Assembly: GCA_023440105.1 (NCBI GenBank)
Contig: JAEXSY010000027.1
Coordinates: forward strand, 1-7,240
Length of the DNA stretch: 7,240 bases
Direction: 5' to 3'
DNA from: Bacillota bacterium
Lineage (GTDB): Bacteria > Bacillota > Clostridia > Clostridiales > Clostridiaceae
Shown: positions 6,851 through 7,240 of the stretch, one piece after another
Layout of the letters: each line of letters opens with the position of its first letter
Position numbering within the stretch: position 1 is the first letter of the stretch
Program-made: the position numbers and the translations under genes
The notes under the pieces: generated by a model
Database searches by the model: none
Told to the model about the DNA's origin: nothing
Seen by the model: only the letters and a program-made list of their open reading frames with translations

Positions 6851-7021
6851 GGGGGATATACTGGTTTACCGTGTACAGTATATATAATACGATCGTAAAA
6901 AAGCAGATTCTTTATACGCTTGAAATATGGAATTGAACAACTTTTAATTTTGCAGTGAGAATAGGAAAAGTGAAAAAATGTGTTTATATAGAGGAATACC
7001 ATAAAATAGAGAATGTTTAGA

Positions 7022-7080
7022 AGAGGGTATACCTTATCACGATATTTTCAACGAGACAAATCTAGTGTGTTATACCTTTT
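7022..7080. repeat. Long-loop inverted repeat
   Basis: AGAGGGTATA (7022-7031) can pair with TATACCTTTT (7071-7080), ten pairs including two G-U pairs across 39 bases. A short CAC/GTG pairing is possible inside. The wide loop makes function uncertain. Confidence 0.3.
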
Positions 7081-7105
7081 ACAGCATATAGCAGCAATAA
7101 ATGTA

Positions 7106-7133
7106 GCATTCTCATTAGAAATGAGTTGCTTTT
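7106..7133 (+). terminator. Weak hairpin with short T-tract, possible terminator
   Basis: CTCATT (7111-7116) pairs with AATGAG (7120-7125) around AGA. Outer GCA (7106-7108) and TGC (7127-7129) can extend the stem across a small internal loop, and TTTT follows at 7130-7133. The stem is short and AT-rich, and no gene clearly ends here, so this is a weak call. Confidence 0.25.
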
Positions 7134-7199
7134 CAAGAGTTCTGGCTAAAAGGAACTTTCAATAAAATTAGCTTTGCTTTGGAGAAGTAGATTTAGCTG

Positions 7200-7240
7200 T
7201 TGAATAAGGGTATATTACAATCTAATACATACAATTGTAT
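7200..7240 (+). promoter_or_regulatory. Possible promoter with palindromic operator at the right edge
   Basis: TTGAAT (7200-7205) and TCTAAT (7221-7226) resemble -35 and -10 boxes, but the spacing of 15 bases is short. The last 12 bases, ATACAATTGTAT (7229-7240), form a perfect palindrome, a common shape for a dimeric repressor site. AT-rich palindromes also arise by chance, and the downstream gene is not visible. Confidence 0.2.

Larger units (their letters stand above)
6648..6869 (+). mobile_element. Remnant of the right part of an IS66-type insertion sequence
   Basis: The element piece comprises the transposase tail, the terminator hairpin at 6804-6850 and perhaps a right terminal inverted repeat ending in ACTGGTTTAC at 6869. 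Read inward on the other strand this begins GTAAACCAGT, and IS66-family ends often begin GTAA (family knowledge). No matching left end was found, and the accessory genes tnpA and tnpB are absent. The right boundary is therefore tentative. Confidence 0.35.
6870..7240. other. Gene-free AT-rich right flank
   Basis: No credible gene is seen on either strand in this stretch. A perfect TATAAT occurs at 6883-6888 without a matching -35, and an 8-base palindrome ACGATCGT lies at 6889-6896. A 50-codon frame at 7013-7165 (+) and an antisense frame broken by one stop cross each other here; neither has a ribosome site or recognisable motifs. The stretch may be decayed sequence or the upstream region of a gene beyond the right edge. 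Confidence 0.5.

Noticed and set aside
6860..6888. Promoter with perfect -10 TATAAT at 6883-6888
   Set aside because: No -35 box at 16-18 bases upstream and no extended -10. The region is rich in TATA by composition.
6700..7002. A 100-codon open frame on the - strand, starting MVFLYINTFFHF
   Set aside because: Its last part is the antisense of the IS66 transposase tail and it runs across the terminator hairpin. It has no ribosome site and no recognisable motif.
7013..7165. A 50-codon + strand frame, starting MFRRGYTLSRYF
   Set aside because: No Shine-Dalgarno site lies at a sensible distance, no family is recognised, and it spans two inverted repeats. Chance cannot be excluded, so it is not listed as a gene.
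6196..7240. CRISPR array or tRNA gene
   Set aside because: The repeats at 6421-6518 are imperfect, only three in number and AT-rich with no hallmark of CRISPR repeats, and no cloverleaf-like segment was seen.

Overview
This window looks like chromosomal DNA from a low-GC Firmicute, most likely a clostridium. The genes use A/T-ending codons and many AGA and ATA codons, Shine-Dalgarno sites are strong (GGAGG), and the encoded enzymes read like clostridial glycogen enzymes. The genus is inferred from style, not proven.

Positions 1-6140 hold the downstream part of a glycogen operon, all on the + strand with gaps of 10, 47 and 36 bases. In order it contains the 3' end of glgB (branching enzyme), a complete glgA (glycogen synthase), a complete glgP (glycogen phosphorylase) and a complete cytoplasmic GH13 alpha-glucan hydrolase. 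GlgA extends alpha-1,4 chains from ADP-glucose and GlgB adds alpha-1,6 branches. GlgP removes outer glucoses as glucose-1-phosphate, and the GH13 enzyme probably deals with the short-branched remainder. Synthesis and breakdown are thus probably co-transcribed. The genes supplying ADP-glucose (glgC/glgD) and the operon promoter are not in the window; they may lie to the left. A strong intrinsic terminator at 6153-6195 closes the operon.

Positions 6196-7240 (about 1.05 kb) hold no intact gene that I can support. This stretch has a second, unusually good intrinsic terminator (6350-6383) with no gene in front of it, three imperfect AT-rich direct repeats (6421-6518), and a 42-codon remnant of the C-terminus of an IS66-type transposase (6648-6776). 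That remnant ends in a stop where the family's conserved Trp should be, and a probably bidirectional terminator (6804-6850) follows it. The last 370 bases contain only weak inverted repeats, and a perfect 12-base palindrome abuts the right edge. The region reads as an intergenic graveyard of insertion-sequence debris.

I see no convincing new multi-gene system. The best leads are the orphan terminator, which may end a small RNA or a relic leader, and the exact specificity of the GH13 enzyme.
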